A DNA stretch of 64,000 nt from Ignelater luminosus (Eukaryota; Arthropoda; Insecta; Coleoptera; Elateridae): positions 1-64,000 of the forward strand of contig VTPC01005366.1 in assembly GCA_011009095.1 (NCBI GenBank). The letters are read 5' to 3'. The notes under the pieces were generated by a model. It searched no databases, was not told the DNA's origin, and saw only the letters and a list, made by a program, of their open reading frames with translations. Both the position numbers and the translations under genes were made by a program. The first letter of the stretch is position 1, and every line of letters starts with the position of its first letter. Below are positions 26,001-39,002 of the stretch, piece after piece.

Positions 26001-26439
26001 CAATTAAAAGATATCAAATATATATAATAGCTACGCGGACGACTGGTAACTGATTGAGCTGCTCTCAAAGGGCGGCATTAGTTTTTTTGGTCTTTGCAAG
26101 TAGCGGGTCCGCTTGTACTTCAGAATGCCAGCGTCTGGAGCTGTCCGTAACAATATTGAACTATAAAGGTGTAGGTTCAAACTGCCAGTTGTGTTTTGAG
26201 TGAAATGGAAATAGTAACTATAAAGTTTGACAAAAAAACTAAGCGCGCCATATTGTTGCAAATTGAATCTTCAGTAAAAAAAAATAAATTTTTAGATAGC
26301 TTTTGGATCAGCAAAAGAAAATCATTTTTCACCAATATTTCAAAAGCAGGATGTTCAAATTTTGTTTTCACATTTGCATTCAGGATAAGAAAGTGTCCAA
26401 TGGTCTCGAAAACTTCTTTTTGCTATCGCCACTACTGAA

Positions 26440-26690
26440 CCAGAACTAACAATCTTCAGAACCGTACAGGGATACTTCTAAATTGTTATTCATGGAATCT
26501 CACTATTGTCGTGGCCAGTCCAATCTCCCGGCATGAATCCGATTGAATAGGTTTGGGATATGCTACAAAGAAAAGTTCTAGAAGCAAATGATCGTAGAGT
26601 ACTCGAAAGAGAGGATACCTCAAGCCGATCTTGATAAATCCTAAGCATATTCAGTCTTTGTTACAGAGTCGGTACAAAATTTTCAATTTT
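26440..26690 (+). pseudogene. Decayed Tc1-like transposase, C-terminal catalytic end
   Basis: From 26502 the plus strand reads LLSWPVQSPGMNPIE, a stop, then VWDMLQRKVLEANDRRVLER and, after a break, HIQSLLQS. This is the end of the DDE domain of Tc1 transposases ('LPWPSQSPDLNPIEHVWD.L.R'), with the family's conserved SPD aspartate replaced by glycine and the catalytic glutamate of the 'PIE' motif retained. The later block matches the 'I..LI.SMPRR' helix. Upstream (26180-26440) the sequence is too decayed to align and no inverted repeats were found. It is unrelated in detail to the remnants at 2 kb and 50 kb, so at least three Tc1-like lineages have been present. Confidence 0.6.
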
Positions 26691-26699
26691 TCAAATTTA

Positions 26700-27360
26700 T
26701 TTCTTTAGTTAAAGTAATGTCAAGTTTTTACGTTTTCCCCAAAAAGTTTTCTTTGTAACTTTTTTAATTTCTAAAATAGTTAGTTTCGTTCATTTTCCTA
26801 ATGTTTAATAAATTTGATTATATTTATATACAAACGGTATTATAAATTTATTAAATTATAAAAACTTAAAGAAAAACTTAAATTTTTAATTTCTTAAAAT
26901 ATCATTACACGATATCTGGTCTTTAAATCTGATAGAAAACATTGAGGGAACGGCGGAATCGCTTTGTTGACGAACCGATTTTTAGCTTTGCCACCATCAC
27001 CGGGCGCAAAATCAGCTACTAGGAGTGAACCACTTCTACTACCAATGTACCGCAACCGCCCCAAAAAGCACATGTGTAACTTTGGAAAAAAACTACGGAC
27101 TTTACAAGAGATATGAGTTTAGTCCACACATTTACAATAACAATCTATATAGAAATAGAAGGTTGTAGGCATTTTTACATTTTATAGGATAAAATAATTA
27201 TGCCATTACATGACAATATTCATGACTGGTCAATCCAACAGAAATCTTGATAGCTTCATGTATGACAGGTACAATATTTGTCCTTCAGTTCCTCTCATAA
27301 TCTGACATAAATTCTTTTAATCAGTAAAACTCCATCTCCTTTCCTCTTCTATTGCATTTG
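26700..27360. other. No recognised gene
   Basis: AT-rich, with a short GC-raised patch at 26945-27070 that gives no recognisable peptide. Confidence 0.4.
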
Positions 27361-27364
27361 AGTT

Positions 27365-27860
27365 AGTCCATATTCAAACCAATCATTTCAGCGACGATTA
27401 CTCCAAAGAAAATTCTGATATCTTCGGCAAATGTTAAAATTCCAATTCCAAAAGGATTTTATAAACTGTACTTTTTTACCCTCGGCTGCATCTTTAGTCC
27501 TAATCTTAAAAGCTCTTGGTTAGAAATAACAATGAAATTGTTTACAAACTTCGTAGTCTCAGCTCTTATCTTCTATTGGGTCTAATTATCTTCTGACAGA
27601 CTGTCAAGTTGGGCGTTTTCTTTCTTACTTAGATAACTTTTTATTTCTTAAGTCCATATTCAAACCAATCCTTTCGGCAACGGTTACGTCATTTAAGTTT
27701 CAATTCCAGAAGAATCTTAAAAACCTTACTCTTCTGCGCTTGGTCGCATTTCTAGCCGCAATCTATCAAGCCCTTAGAGATTAAAATGAAATTGTTTCTA
27801 AACATTCCAGTGCAGTCTGATCTCTTATCTTCTCCAGGTTTAATTATTTTCTGGTAGTGC
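27365..27860. repeat. Tandem duplication, 286-bp period
   Basis: Two diverged direct copies begin with agtccatattcaaaccaatc at 27365 and 27651. They share, in order, a ttccaattcca.aa block, an atgaaattgtttctaaac-type block, a cttatcttct block and a final taattat.ttctg block. Copies differ by several indels and roughly a quarter of positions, so the duplication is old. The minus frame at 27752-27997 overlaps copy 2 and is lysine-rich and open, so the unit may once have been coding, but I do not recognise the protein. Confidence 0.65.
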
Positions 27861-28329
27861 CATCGATGCCTATTCCCTGATTTTGCATGCGTTGAGAAGT
27901 TTTTGTACTTGAAGTTTTCTTCTCTTAGAGAGCTTACCATTTGTAAATGTCTGCTATCATTGCGACTGTTTGTATTTTGAATATAGCTGTCATCCAAATG
28001 CGATCAGTCTCTCATCCTTTCTCAGTTGTTAGCTTTGCCGTTTTCGTTTTGTTTTCCCGGTATTTCATCTTGTGCGATTAATATTGTAAAACATGATATC
28101 TTTTATATCTTGCTATGGAGAAAAAGTATTTCAAATTTCTGTTTTATTTTTACAAGGTGTTTCAGCGACCTCAGGACTGAAATTGCAGTCAGAAATGAGT
28201 CAGCAGTGAAAAAAACATCCAAACTTATAGGGTCGGTGTGGCACGTTTTTATAGAGAAGTAACATCTTTTAACATTTTCGGAATTTCTTCAGTTCACAAT
28301 CTTTGATACACACTCTGTATAGTGCAATG

Positions 28330-31300
28330 TACTTAAATCTTGATCCGGTCTTTCTTCAACATACCCACATTTGCAAAACAATACTCTCTTTTCCTCTGAT
28401 TCTTTTTTTCAGTTTTTGTCATTGAAGAATACCATTCGTGAGATTTGTCTTCTTAGATTGGCAGTTATCACTGTAATAACCACATAGATTGTTTTATCAT
28501 TATCACTACTATCTCATTTTACTCATAGTCTTCTTTCAATTTACTGTTTGATCATTTCTGTATTCCGAATATTCTGATCTATCTGATTTCATGTTAGTCT
28601 ACGTCATTCATCTTGAATGTAGCATCTCGCCGATTCTTCAGTTAATCTAGACCCAAGACTTTCAGATCAGAACCAAATACAGAAATCCAAAATCTTATAT
28701 GTCAAAATTGGTCCATTTGGGAAGATTATAAGCTTCTTTGAGCATCCATCATCGTCGTGGTTTTCATATATTGGAGAAAGCCAAATATAGCAAAATAACT
28801 ATGTTATAAGTATCAGATAAGATTTTAATTCAGGAGTACAGAAGTGAAATAATTTTTAATTTCATTGTGCCATGAAGAATGCGATAAAGCAAATGGTCAG
28901 TTTCTGATATAAAAAGCAAAAACTGTTCAAATCAATAATTCCTTTTTAAACAGCAGTTTATTATATTCTGATCTTTGAAAAGCTATGTTATTGTCAATAA
29001 TAACAAGTTTTCGATCAAGATCGAATCGTCTACTTTTGAAGTCTTATCTTCATATTAAAATTCTTTTTTTCCTTTTCATCCTTTATATTTGACCCATAGC
29101 TCGCGATAGTATATTATGGTGTATCGAGCTTGAGTAGATATTGTAAGAAGTGATGAATGCACCAATTGTTTAGCAAAAATAGAATTTAAAACAATTTTTT
29201 GAATTTCAGTCAACTAAAAAAGGATATTGACAACCTAGTCATTTAAAATTTTTTTTCCACAACTCTTTAGCTTGCTAATAGCTGTCGAAAACAAGTCTTT
29301 GAAGATTTTGTTGTTGACCATACATAATTAGTTATTACTTAAATTTTAATGATTACATGGTGTGTAAACAAAAAATCAATTCCATTTTTCTTGTTACCTT
29401 GTACCTTTTAAGTTTATCGAAGTTTGAGTGTATAACTTAATACTTGAGCAATGTTCATTGAGTAGGGCTGATTTTATATTTTGTCTGTAAACTGAGAGGT
29501 AAATTCAATTAAATACCATCATTTAAATCGTCTCCCTGAATATTTACTAAAATACATAGTTTATGAAAAGAAGTCTATTGAGAATCAAACTAACGTGCTG
29601 ATGGTTGCTAATGTAAAATATATTTTGAAAAACCGAAAATTTATCTCTTAAATAGATTTATATGCAAACTTTTATAATAGTTTTGACTTCAATTCATTGT
29701 GACTGTATCACAAAAGAGTTCCTAACTATTCTTCCGAAAGAATATTTAAGTTTAAAAGTATTTATACAAAGATTCTCCCCAGTAGGTCATCATTATACTC
29801 CTATTCAGAGTTAATATGCTTTATTCAATTTTGCAATAAAAAGAGAAAACCTTCCTGGTAATTATATATACGATTGGGATTAATTGAAATGTACTTCCTA
29901 AATATCATTAGCAATCAAGACGTACTTTTTTGGTGGAAATGAGGGAAAATGTAAACAATTGCTAATTCTTAATTAAAGTAAAAGCCTTGGTATATTTCTA
30001 ATTCGTTCTTTACTTGATTTCAGTTTTATAAGATTTTAGGTTGATTTTATTTCAAGTTAAAATTTTATTCGGTTTATATTTTACCGAGGTTTATTTAATT
30101 TCTTTTGAAGTTGAATTTTGAATTTTGGTAGAAAGTCCGTATTTGCGTGATATTGTTAACGATTTTTCAGATTTCAGTAGACGCTTTAAATTAACTTTCT
30201 TTCTTGATAGTGATTGGCACGTTGCGAATTTAGCGCCTACGTACACTTGCTTTCTATTTTAAAATTACGTTCTAGAAAATAAATCTCAATAAACTAAGAT
30301 ATTGCGTTCAGAGGGGCTGTCTCATATTTTATAACTTCTATTAGATTTTGCTACCATAGTACAATCTTTTTTTCTTCATTTATTTTCACTACATCTAGTC
30401 ATTAAATTAAAATAGAATTTATGGATCATCTTGTGGAGAACTATTATTTGTTTACCAACTGCGTAGAGAAAGTGAGAGGAAAACATAGTAAAAAAAATTC
30501 TATTTACAAAATAATTTTGTAAATTTAATGATCTTTTTATGAGTTTAAGGTCATCTGTCACTATTATCGTTTTCATTAATTTCCGTAGTAAATTGTTATG
30601 GAAATTTAATGTCCTGAAATAAATATGCAAGCGCCTCGTTTAACATTACCTTTTTGTTAAAATCCTTTTATAGTCTAATCTACGTTAATGTAAAATCTAT
30701 ATCGTAAAATAGGGTGGTACTTGATAAAATACACAAGTTCATTTGAGTGACGTAGATGTACAGGGTACATTTATAAAGTTATCTATTCAAGGGATTTTGC
30801 ATAAATTTTCCGAGTGTCTTGTTTTAACAAATAATAATTTATTAGATGAAAATTTGATACTTTATCAGTCATTTGCTAAATGTTTCATTTATTTAAATGA
30901 ATTATTTTAAAAATTATTGAAGAGTGATATTCACAAGTTCATTAAATTATAAAAAAATTATAGATTCCTCAAGATTAAGCTTCAGTGGAAAAGAACTTAA
31001 TTTTAAATTTGTTATTGTACATGATGCTTAACGATTCTGGTCTCATACGTTTATAATCTTATTATTGGAACTGTCAAATGTACGTTTAAGAAAAGTTGCA
31101 CCACTGACTATTTGGACAAATTCTAAAATTATTCTTAACTCTTTAGGGTTCACACTAGGAATTTATTATCTTAAAAATAAAATTTTCTGTATTTTCATAT
31201 TTTCTCTCACTGCTGATCTCTTCATGTAACTAGAATTTTAAGTATTGTTTAAGATACAAAGAAACTTAAGGCTGCTTTTGGAACTAACTTCATCCTCAGT

Positions 31301-31590
31301 GGTAGACTGAATGTTTTGAATGAAAAGAGAAAAATTTATATAAATTCCATATTTGGAAGTTACTTCAATGTTTAAACTGTTTGTATTTGCCGACCACGCT
31401 GATCTTGATACTCGAATATTTTTTGGGAATTACGAAAACCCTTAATCACCTAAATGTTTCAAACTCTTATGTAACATTACATTTGAAGTTTTTTTCTAAT
31501 TTCTAATTCATTTTTTTTAAATACGAAGCGAGTTTTGATTATTTCTCAAAGATATGGAAAAGCGCGCAAAACAGTACAAAACTTTGAAAA
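28330..31590. other. AT-rich DNA without recognised features
   Basis: No protein-like frames or terminal repeats. A mariner-like phrase, tacagggtac, at about 30760 has no partner end. Confidence 0.45.
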
Positions 31591-31599
31591 TGTTTGATA

Positions 31600-33280
31600 A
31601 TAAGCTTTCGTCATCCATTTCTGTCTTTGGCCTGTTTCTGCTTGGATCCAGCTGCGTCCATTTTTCTCTTAGATTTTGGTTATGTCATTATTCTATGTTT
31701 TTCTTGATTTTCTGCACTATTCCTCTATAACCTTTTTCTATCTTTCATATTGCTTTCATCATCCTACCCTCATCCCTACTAGTAACTGCATGTCTGAATC
31801 ATCTCAATGCTTGTGTTTGTATTGACATTACTGCAGTTTTCACCTTGAGCCTCATAGTTTTTAGTTTCTGTTTTCGTCCATTCTTGTTACTCCTATCTTT
31901 CTCAGTATTCTCATTACACTGTCTTCAGTTTTGCTTGTTATTCTGTCTGCTAATGTCACGACTTGCATCCGTATGATAATTATTCATAAATCTGGACTTT
32001 CATTATTTTTGTCGTTTGTTAGAAAACGTTTCACGTTTTTATTTTTGTCCTATACAAAGCCGATTGATTTTTTACTTATTTGATTTGCTGTTTTCTTTTT
32101 AATTTCTACACTGCCCTGCAAGGAATAAAGGTCCCAACTCGAAAAATAAACAAAATTAGGTTTAGGGTGTCGCTGGATTCTTTGCACTAAATCCATTGGT
32201 CAAGCAAGAATGACTGCAGATCGAAAAACCATGTATTATTTATGGAATCTCGATCATTACTCTGGATGGTAATGAAGTCGTTGATACAATCGGCCTTTAT
32301 TCTCAGATGTTATTGATCTAGGACGTCATGTTATTTTTCTATTTTTTTTGCAATTCCTTTTTTGTGACCTTTATTTCTGAGTTGACTTTCTTTGCATTTT
32401 TATTCAATCATCATTGCAAATAGAAGTGGGTTTAGTATACTGTCTTGTCTGACCGCTTTGGTAGTGACAAGCTATTTGGAACAGTTGCTGCCTATCTATA
32501 GTGTATCTTCGATTTTGTAGTAACACTTATCACTTTCTGCCATTGTTTCATCCTTTAATACGCTATCAAAAGATTTTTCAAGTATCAGTAAAACTTTTTG
32601 GCCGAGGCTAATGATTTTTTTGCTATCTGTCTGATTTCTCTTAGGATATTTCTTATTTTCTGTCTATGCCACTCTTCAATAATTCTTTTGTGTATTTTTA
32701 CGCAGAGCACAGCAGTGATATATCCATATAATAATAGTAGTTGGCAAAGTTTCATTTTTTGTGTTTTTGGACAACCACTGCTGTGTTTCAATCATTTGGA
32801 ATTTTATTTGTTTTCCATTCCAGTCAGATGATTCTATAGAGTAGTTTAGTGGACGCTTCTTCTATAATGTTTCGTAACCTCCGGAGGTACGTATGTCATC
32901 AATTTTTCCGAGTTTCTATAACGCCTTTTTAATCTCCGTTAGATCAATACTTTCTTCTTGTTCTACCTCCCTTTGTATTCTCTGATTCTTTTTATTGTTA
33001 CTTTTTTTTAAATTTTTATATCTCAACAGTTGCTCAAAGCATTTTTTTCATCTTTCCTAGATGCTATTATCTTCGGAGATAGCTTGTCTCTCGTTAGCTT
33101 TTACATTTCTTAACGTTTTGTTTCCTTTTCCTTTCTCAGTCTTCTCAGCTCGCAATACAGCATTTATCACGGTCTCCTTCTGCATTTTCTTAACTATAAA
33201 TGTCAGGTAATTTGATGTTTTTTTGAAATTAGAATTTACAGTTGAAAAGAAAACAGGCAAACAGAGTTTGTACATTTACC
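31600..33280 (-). pseudogene. Decayed LINE ORF2: reverse transcriptase
   Basis: The minus strand keeps recognisable blocks in the correct RT order despite many frame breaks. Near 33060-33210 an A/K/R-rich linker reads AVLRAEKTEKGKGNK. Near 32900-32960 comes ESIDLTEIKKAL then KLGKIDD (family: 'E...A...LK.GKAPG.D'). Near 32710-32760 comes QLLLLYGYITAVLCVKIHKR (family: 'NYRGI.LL....K....I...R'). At 32559-32582 comes LEKSFDSV (RT motif A, with its catalytic aspartate). At 32409-32456 comes AVRQDSILNPLLF (motif B, 'GVRQG..LSPLLF'). Downstream, 32400-31600, lysine-rich sequence probably holds the thumb and C-terminus, but the motif C YADD block could not be seen. The clade is uncertain (RTE or CR1/I-like). 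It is non-functional and old. Confidence 0.7.
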
Positions 33281-33289
33281 TGGTTCTGA

Positions 33290-36200
33290 GTATTGCAAGG
33301 TGTGAAACATTGCATCTGGTAAATGGTAAAGGTTAACAAACTTTTGACTGCTTCTGTCCCTCAGCACGGAATTCTCTGGATAGATACTGTCTAGAGTTTT
33401 TGATACATTAAGAGTACAGTAAACGAAAATTTAAACAATAAGATTCCGAAATCTTTTATTCGATGATTTGTTTCGTTGGGCTAGAGATTAAGAAAGTCTC
33501 GTTGGGGGAGTCGGAAAGAAATGAGTCAGTGACGTTCAAATGAATGTTTTTGAGTTTTGTAGATTATTATTCTAAAAGCGCATCAAAATCTGTAACACGC
33601 ACACAATAATTATGACTAATCTTAGCAAGCGTGTAGCGGTTTTCTTTTGGTGTCAAAAGTCATACAAGAAAGAAATATAGAATTTCTAACAGAAACCTTT
33701 GTATGCTAAGAACTCGGTTTGCATTTCTGAAAAGTTATGCCCATCATTGAAAGCTTTTCCATGCATTTATTTTTCCTTATTATTACTCTAAGAAAAATTA
33801 AACAAAAAATAAGACTGATTAGGAGTGTGTTCTGCCTTCTATGGGACACGCGGTAGGTCACACTGAGAAGAATTTATCTTCCCCTTTCAAGCGAACGAGA
33901 GGTGGGTTTGATATGTAAGCAGTTCACCTATCTAAATAGTGACTGCGCTGAATTTGACTCAATTTAGAAAATAGATTTCTCGTGGTCTGTTGGCAGTAAT
34001 ACCGTTTTTTACATAAAGAAGCCGTCTATGTTTGCTGGAATCAGACTAATTCTTTCGATTTATATGCATTAGTCATTGTCAACAGTATTCTGATCTTGAG
34101 TATTATCCGTTATAATGAAATTAAGTGGTGGGTAGCTTTGTACCCCAATGCCGAATTGGCTCGAATAAAGGCAAAGAGAAAACCAGTTTTTGGGCAGAAA
34201 TATAATTAATCAATTTTTAGTTTTGAGCTGTTAAGTCGTTATACAACACAATTTTCATTCCTGACGTAATTGTTCAATTTAAAAATTCAGTGTTTGTTCT
34301 GCAAATTAGGCGATGTTGTTTCTTTAACTCCCAACTTATTTTGTAAGAAAGGAAGAGTATTTTTATTCATCTATAGGTAATAATATATTCTGCATGTTCT
34401 AATGATGAAACAAGCATGAAACTGCATTATTTGGTAAATTTTGAAAGAGTCATCGATATAGTAATTGTCTTAATAAGAAACTGACACATTAACACTTTTT
34501 TAATTGGAATTATGTTACGGTAAGGTTTTTAGATTTCAGATTTCTATAATTTAGGATTGATTGACAATTGATGCACTGGGATTTACCTCAACTGTTGCAC
34601 TTATTTACTGGATCAGTATCGCTAAACAATAACTGGATTGCCTATATTTAAAATGTTTATATATGGCTTTAGTTTGTTAACTACATTGTTTATTTTGTTT
34701 TTTCTATACAATCTTTTCAACTAACGTTCTGAAATTTATTCCAAATTGACCCATTAAGAGGAAAAAATTAAGTTTCAGAATAAAATATGTTCCTTGTAAG
34801 CAATAAAAATAGTGGCATTAGTTTTACGAAAAAGTTTTCTCGACACATTTAGTATATTGAACTCATTTATAAAATTTCATGTTTCATGTAGAAATAACAA
34901 TTTTATCAAATTGTGGCGGTCTTTTATACAGCCATCTTAAAAGTGTTTTTAGAAAGAAAAACAGTTTCTATTAGACTTTTTCTAATATTTGCGTCATTAC
35001 GGTTTTTCTCATCCAATCGACTCTTCAATGTTCTTTACAAAAAAATTTCTTATATTTCTATTTTATTTTATTTCCAGTTGATTTAAATTAATTTTTGTTT
35101 GTCACGTTACGTCTGAAACAACGAACTCACAGTGTGGGTGTTACTTGTTAATAAAACATAAAACATTTGTTCAGGTTTCTTTGGGTTTACTAAAGATTCT
35201 TATTCGTTGCTTAGTTACCACCTATTCTATTTGTGCCTTATTCATCTTAACATTCTATTTTCCCGGAGAAAAACTTATGTGCTATACAGAACCCAAAACG
35301 GGCTTAAAAATAATTCCCCTTTGGTTAACGTGTATGATATTCTATATATAGTATATACCTACGTAAGCTCATGTAGATAGCTGTTTTGAACCTAAAACCA
35401 TTTTGGTTTAAAGGTCACATTCAACATTTATTAGATCTATATGAGGCTTTGACTGTTATAAAGCAAAATAATACTAACTACATGTGTAAAGACTCTACCA
35501 CTTTATATAACTTATGTATTTCTGCGTGCTTTAATCCCTGAAATTTTGAGCTCAAGAAAAAACTCGCTTTACCTGAAAGAATTTTTACTAAATTAAGACG
35601 AAGTGTTCTCAGGAAAGGATAGTAAGCTATGTAACGAGATGGGGTCGTAAAATTAAGACGGGGTTGTAACAAAAATAGGTAAAAGGCGCAAAACAAAGTC
35701 TACTCGGATTGTTACATTAATTTATTTCCTCTGAACAACTATTACAGAGGCTTCTCGTACTGATGATTTGAACTCTTCTCCGATTTACTTGAAAACTTGA
35801 AATGAATTCGACTTTCACCAGTTTCATAATTTAAATGAAGATATTTCCTATTAAAACAGAAACGGTACATTAAAATCTCGTCCAATTAGAAAACTATTTT
35901 TAATTTGCAGAATTTAATTTTATCTTGCTTAAATTGTTTTAATGAGTTAGTCGATCGATAACAAGGAAATGGCTAGTAATGTAATTTGCTTTTTATCTCA
36001 CTTTTTATCTTTAACGTTTTATATTATGTACGGGTACAATAAATAAAAGTTAGTGCCTAGTATATATTTCCTAAGCCCTAAGCTCACAAAGAAACGAACA
36101 CTGCGCTTTACTTTTATCAACAAAACGTAACTTTTACAAGTTTCGCTAAACACAGTTCTTATAACAGAACAAAAACTTTTTAAAACCTGAACACAAGAAA

Positions 36201-37740
36201 AAAGTTTGTAAATGAGAATTTTTCATTCTTAACTGTATTTTAGTAAACGATAAAATAGCTTACGTTAACTTCTCAAGATTGATATTTTGTTCCGCTTATG
36301 AAAAATAATCAAAAATCCAGTCACGTGAAAAGTTAGGATAAAAAATGTCAGTTGTGGCTTGACTGCAATTTAACCATGATGCGTTCTCCATTAATAAAGT
36401 TACATTCGATTTATCCGTTTTCTTCCTGTCTATGTTTCAGAAAACTTGCTGAAAAGTTTTTCTCTTATACACACACGCGCGCACACATTTATTTATTCTT
36501 GTTTTTCTTTTCAAGTGTTATATTTTTACGGTTCATATCCGTAAAGCAAGAAGACTTAAAGAGAAAATATGTGTTTATATTTGGTTTTACTTACGCCGTA
36601 ATAAATTTAACCTAAAACTCTCGTTTAGAACTTGAATTGAAAGTGTAATCGTATCCACTTCGTTTCTTAAGCCGCAACGCGATTTATCAGAGATGGAAGG
36701 ATTTAGTAGCGCGAATTTAATTAAGAAATCAAAGGAACAAGCTGGTCGCTACAAATTATTCCAAACACAAACGTGTGGTTTTGTAAGTTATTTCTTTGTT
36801 GGTATATCATATTTATTTTATTTTTATCTCTTCAGAGGGTTTTAGAAAAATATCCTTCTAGAACGGTTGCGGTGGTATGTGTGCGTTGTGGTGCAAAGGA
36901 ATTATAGTTCGCCGAGTCGAAAAACTTGAAACGTCGAGAGGATGCACATTTTAAGTGGACAGTGGCTGTCCAAACAACTGACGTTATTTTACTTTGTAAT
37001 TCTGTTTGCAGTTGTGATTTTCGTGGCTTGAACACTTTTTATTATTTACTTTTGTTTGCCCACATTAAAATTTGAAATGCAATATGTATTTACAGCTGAG
37101 TATCTGAAACACAAGGGAGTAGTAAACTAGGTTAGAACGAGCAAATAAAATAATAAATGTTGCATCTTTCTATTATAAGATTTCTTGATAAGAAAAGACT
37201 CAAACGTGACTTTTTCACAAATTACAATTGTTTTCTATTAAGAATTATTCCATACAATCAGGCTTCTACATGTTTAATTATTACCTACCTTTTCCAAAAA
37301 TCTTAGTTGTGTGAATGAGAAACAAAATATCGGCCTCCTCTTGATAACCTACATTGAGTTTTACGGTTGTCACTACTTTACGGTAGTCAGATAACGCTTG
37401 AAGTATTTTGGTCTTTGCAAGATGCTTCTCCAGTCTCCATATCCTACGATCTTGTGGTCCATTTTCTCAGTCTGATTTTGAAACTTAAAAGTTTCCGAAG
37501 TTCTCCTTTTACATTATCTACTTGTTTGTATTGCTCTCAGTCTAGGGGTCTTTTCTTAATTATTTGTTTTCCTAGATACTGTCTTTTTTACTAGCAGTTC
37601 TATTTGTAACCACTCTACTTGATTTAACCAACTTATTTAATATAATTAGAAATTGATTCAATAATATAATTGTGCTTCGTTTTGAAGCTTCATTCTGTGT
37701 ATCCTCTATTGCTTCAATTTAAACGTTCAATAGTTCTTAA
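33290..37740. other. AT-rich DNA without recognised genes
   Basis: A slightly GC-raised segment at 33830-33960 and another at 36650-37030 give no recognised peptide. A short acacacacgcgcgcacaca run lies at about 36467-36487. Remaining open frames (35145-35351, 36352-36615, 36832-37035 and others) lack domains. Confidence 0.45.
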
Positions 37741-37744
37741 ATAT

Positions 37745-39002
37745 TACGAGGGCGGTTCAGTAAGTACCCATGTTTAACGACAGAAGGCGTTCCTGAGGAA
37801 AGTTGGTGTTATCATCGTGTGCTGCCATCTATCAAACGACGGTATAACAAATTGCAGACTGATTGATAGGTTAGTTTGGATTTGACAGCCATTTGAGTAA
37901 GACGTGTTTCGTGATTTTAGCTAAGATGGAAAAAGAGCAGTATCGTTCGGTAATTCGCTTTCTGTTTTTGGATGGGAAAAAAATGCGAGGAGATAAAAGC
38001 AAAGTTGGATGCTGTTTATGGGGACACTTCGCCATCTGTGACCACAGTTAGATATTGGTTCAACGAATTTAAACGTGGGCGAACATCCGTTTTTGATGAG
38101 GAGCGACCAGGACGCCCGGCAGACGTGGTTACCGAGGAAATCATTCAAAAAGTCCACGACATGATTCTCGCTGATCGACGAACGAAAGTGCGTGAAGTAG
38201 CAGAGGCCGTAGGTGTGTCGACCGGAACGGCAATTAATATTTTACATGATAAGTTGGCGATGAAAAAATTGTCGGCGCGATGGGTGCCGCGATTGCTAAC
38301 GGTGGACAACAAGCGGATGCGGCTGTTAACTTCGAAGCAGTGTTCGGAGCAATTTAAGCGAAATCCGAAGGAGTTTTTGCGTCGAGTTGTCACCGTTGAT
38401 GAAACCTGGATTCATCATTACACACCAGAAACTAAGCAACAATCAAAACAACGGATTTCTCCCGGTGAATCTGCTCCAAAGAAGGCGAAGATGGTTCCAT
38501 CGGCCGGAAAGGTCATGGCGACGATTTTTTGGGATGCGAACGGCGTCATCCTCATGGATTTTTTAGAAAAAGGAAGAACGATCACTGGACAATACTACAG
38601 TGAGTTATTAGACAGCTTCGACAAAAAATTGAAGGAGACACGGCCGCATTTGGTGAAAAAGAAGGTGCTGTTTCACCACGATAACGCACCAGCACATTCA
38701 TCCGGAGTTGTTGCCGCCAAACTGCATGAATTGCTTTGTGAATTGCTGCCGCACCGTATTTTTCTTGTTTCCTAACATGAAGAAATGGCTCGCGGGAAAA
38801 AAATTTAGCTCAAACGAGGAAGTCATCGCCGAGATAGAGGCGTATTTTGGAGAGTTCGACAAATCCTATTTTTTGGAGGGGTTAAAAAAATGGCAGGAAC
38901 GTTGGGAGAAGTGTATATTTCTAAAAAGAGACTATGTTGAAAAATTAAAAAAAAATTGTGTCTTCATTTCTAACACGGGTACTTATTGAACCGCCCTCGT
39001 AA
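37745..39002 (+). mobile_element. Complete mariner element with TIRs and TA duplications
   Basis: The element occupies 37747-39000 (1254 bp) between TA dinucleotides at 37745-37746 and 39001-39002. The terminal inverted repeats are 28 bp. Left starts CGAGGGCGGTTCAGTAAGTA and right, reversed, CGAGGGCGGTTCAATAAGTA, with two mismatches overall. One transposase gene fills the interior (see its entry). The length is close to the family norm of about 1.3 kb. High TIR identity and a largely readable gene make this the youngest recognisable insertion in the window. The transposase is damaged, so the copy could move only with help from an intact relative. Confidence 0.95.
37926..38989 (+). pseudogene. 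Mariner transposase, broken (DD34D family)
   Basis: Mariner transposases cut and paste the element by binding its TIRs and joining ends at TA. The natural start is ATG 37926 (MEKEQYRSVIRFLFLDGKK). An extra A in a run of seven at about 37975-37981 shifts the frame, and a 267-codon frame (37972-38775) carries on. In that frame are the HTH region (residues 1-95), a GRP motif (47-49), WVPRLL (104-109, the 'WVPHEL' dimer motif), the first catalytic Asp in VTVDETW (143) and the second in HHDNAPAH (237). The QSKQW tryptophan is Arg here. After LLPH (residue 261) about 29 nt are missing, removing the YSPDLAP.D segment with the third catalytic Asp. The rest follows in another frame (FLFPNMKKWLAGKKF to YVEK, stop at 38989). 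Confidence 0.93.
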
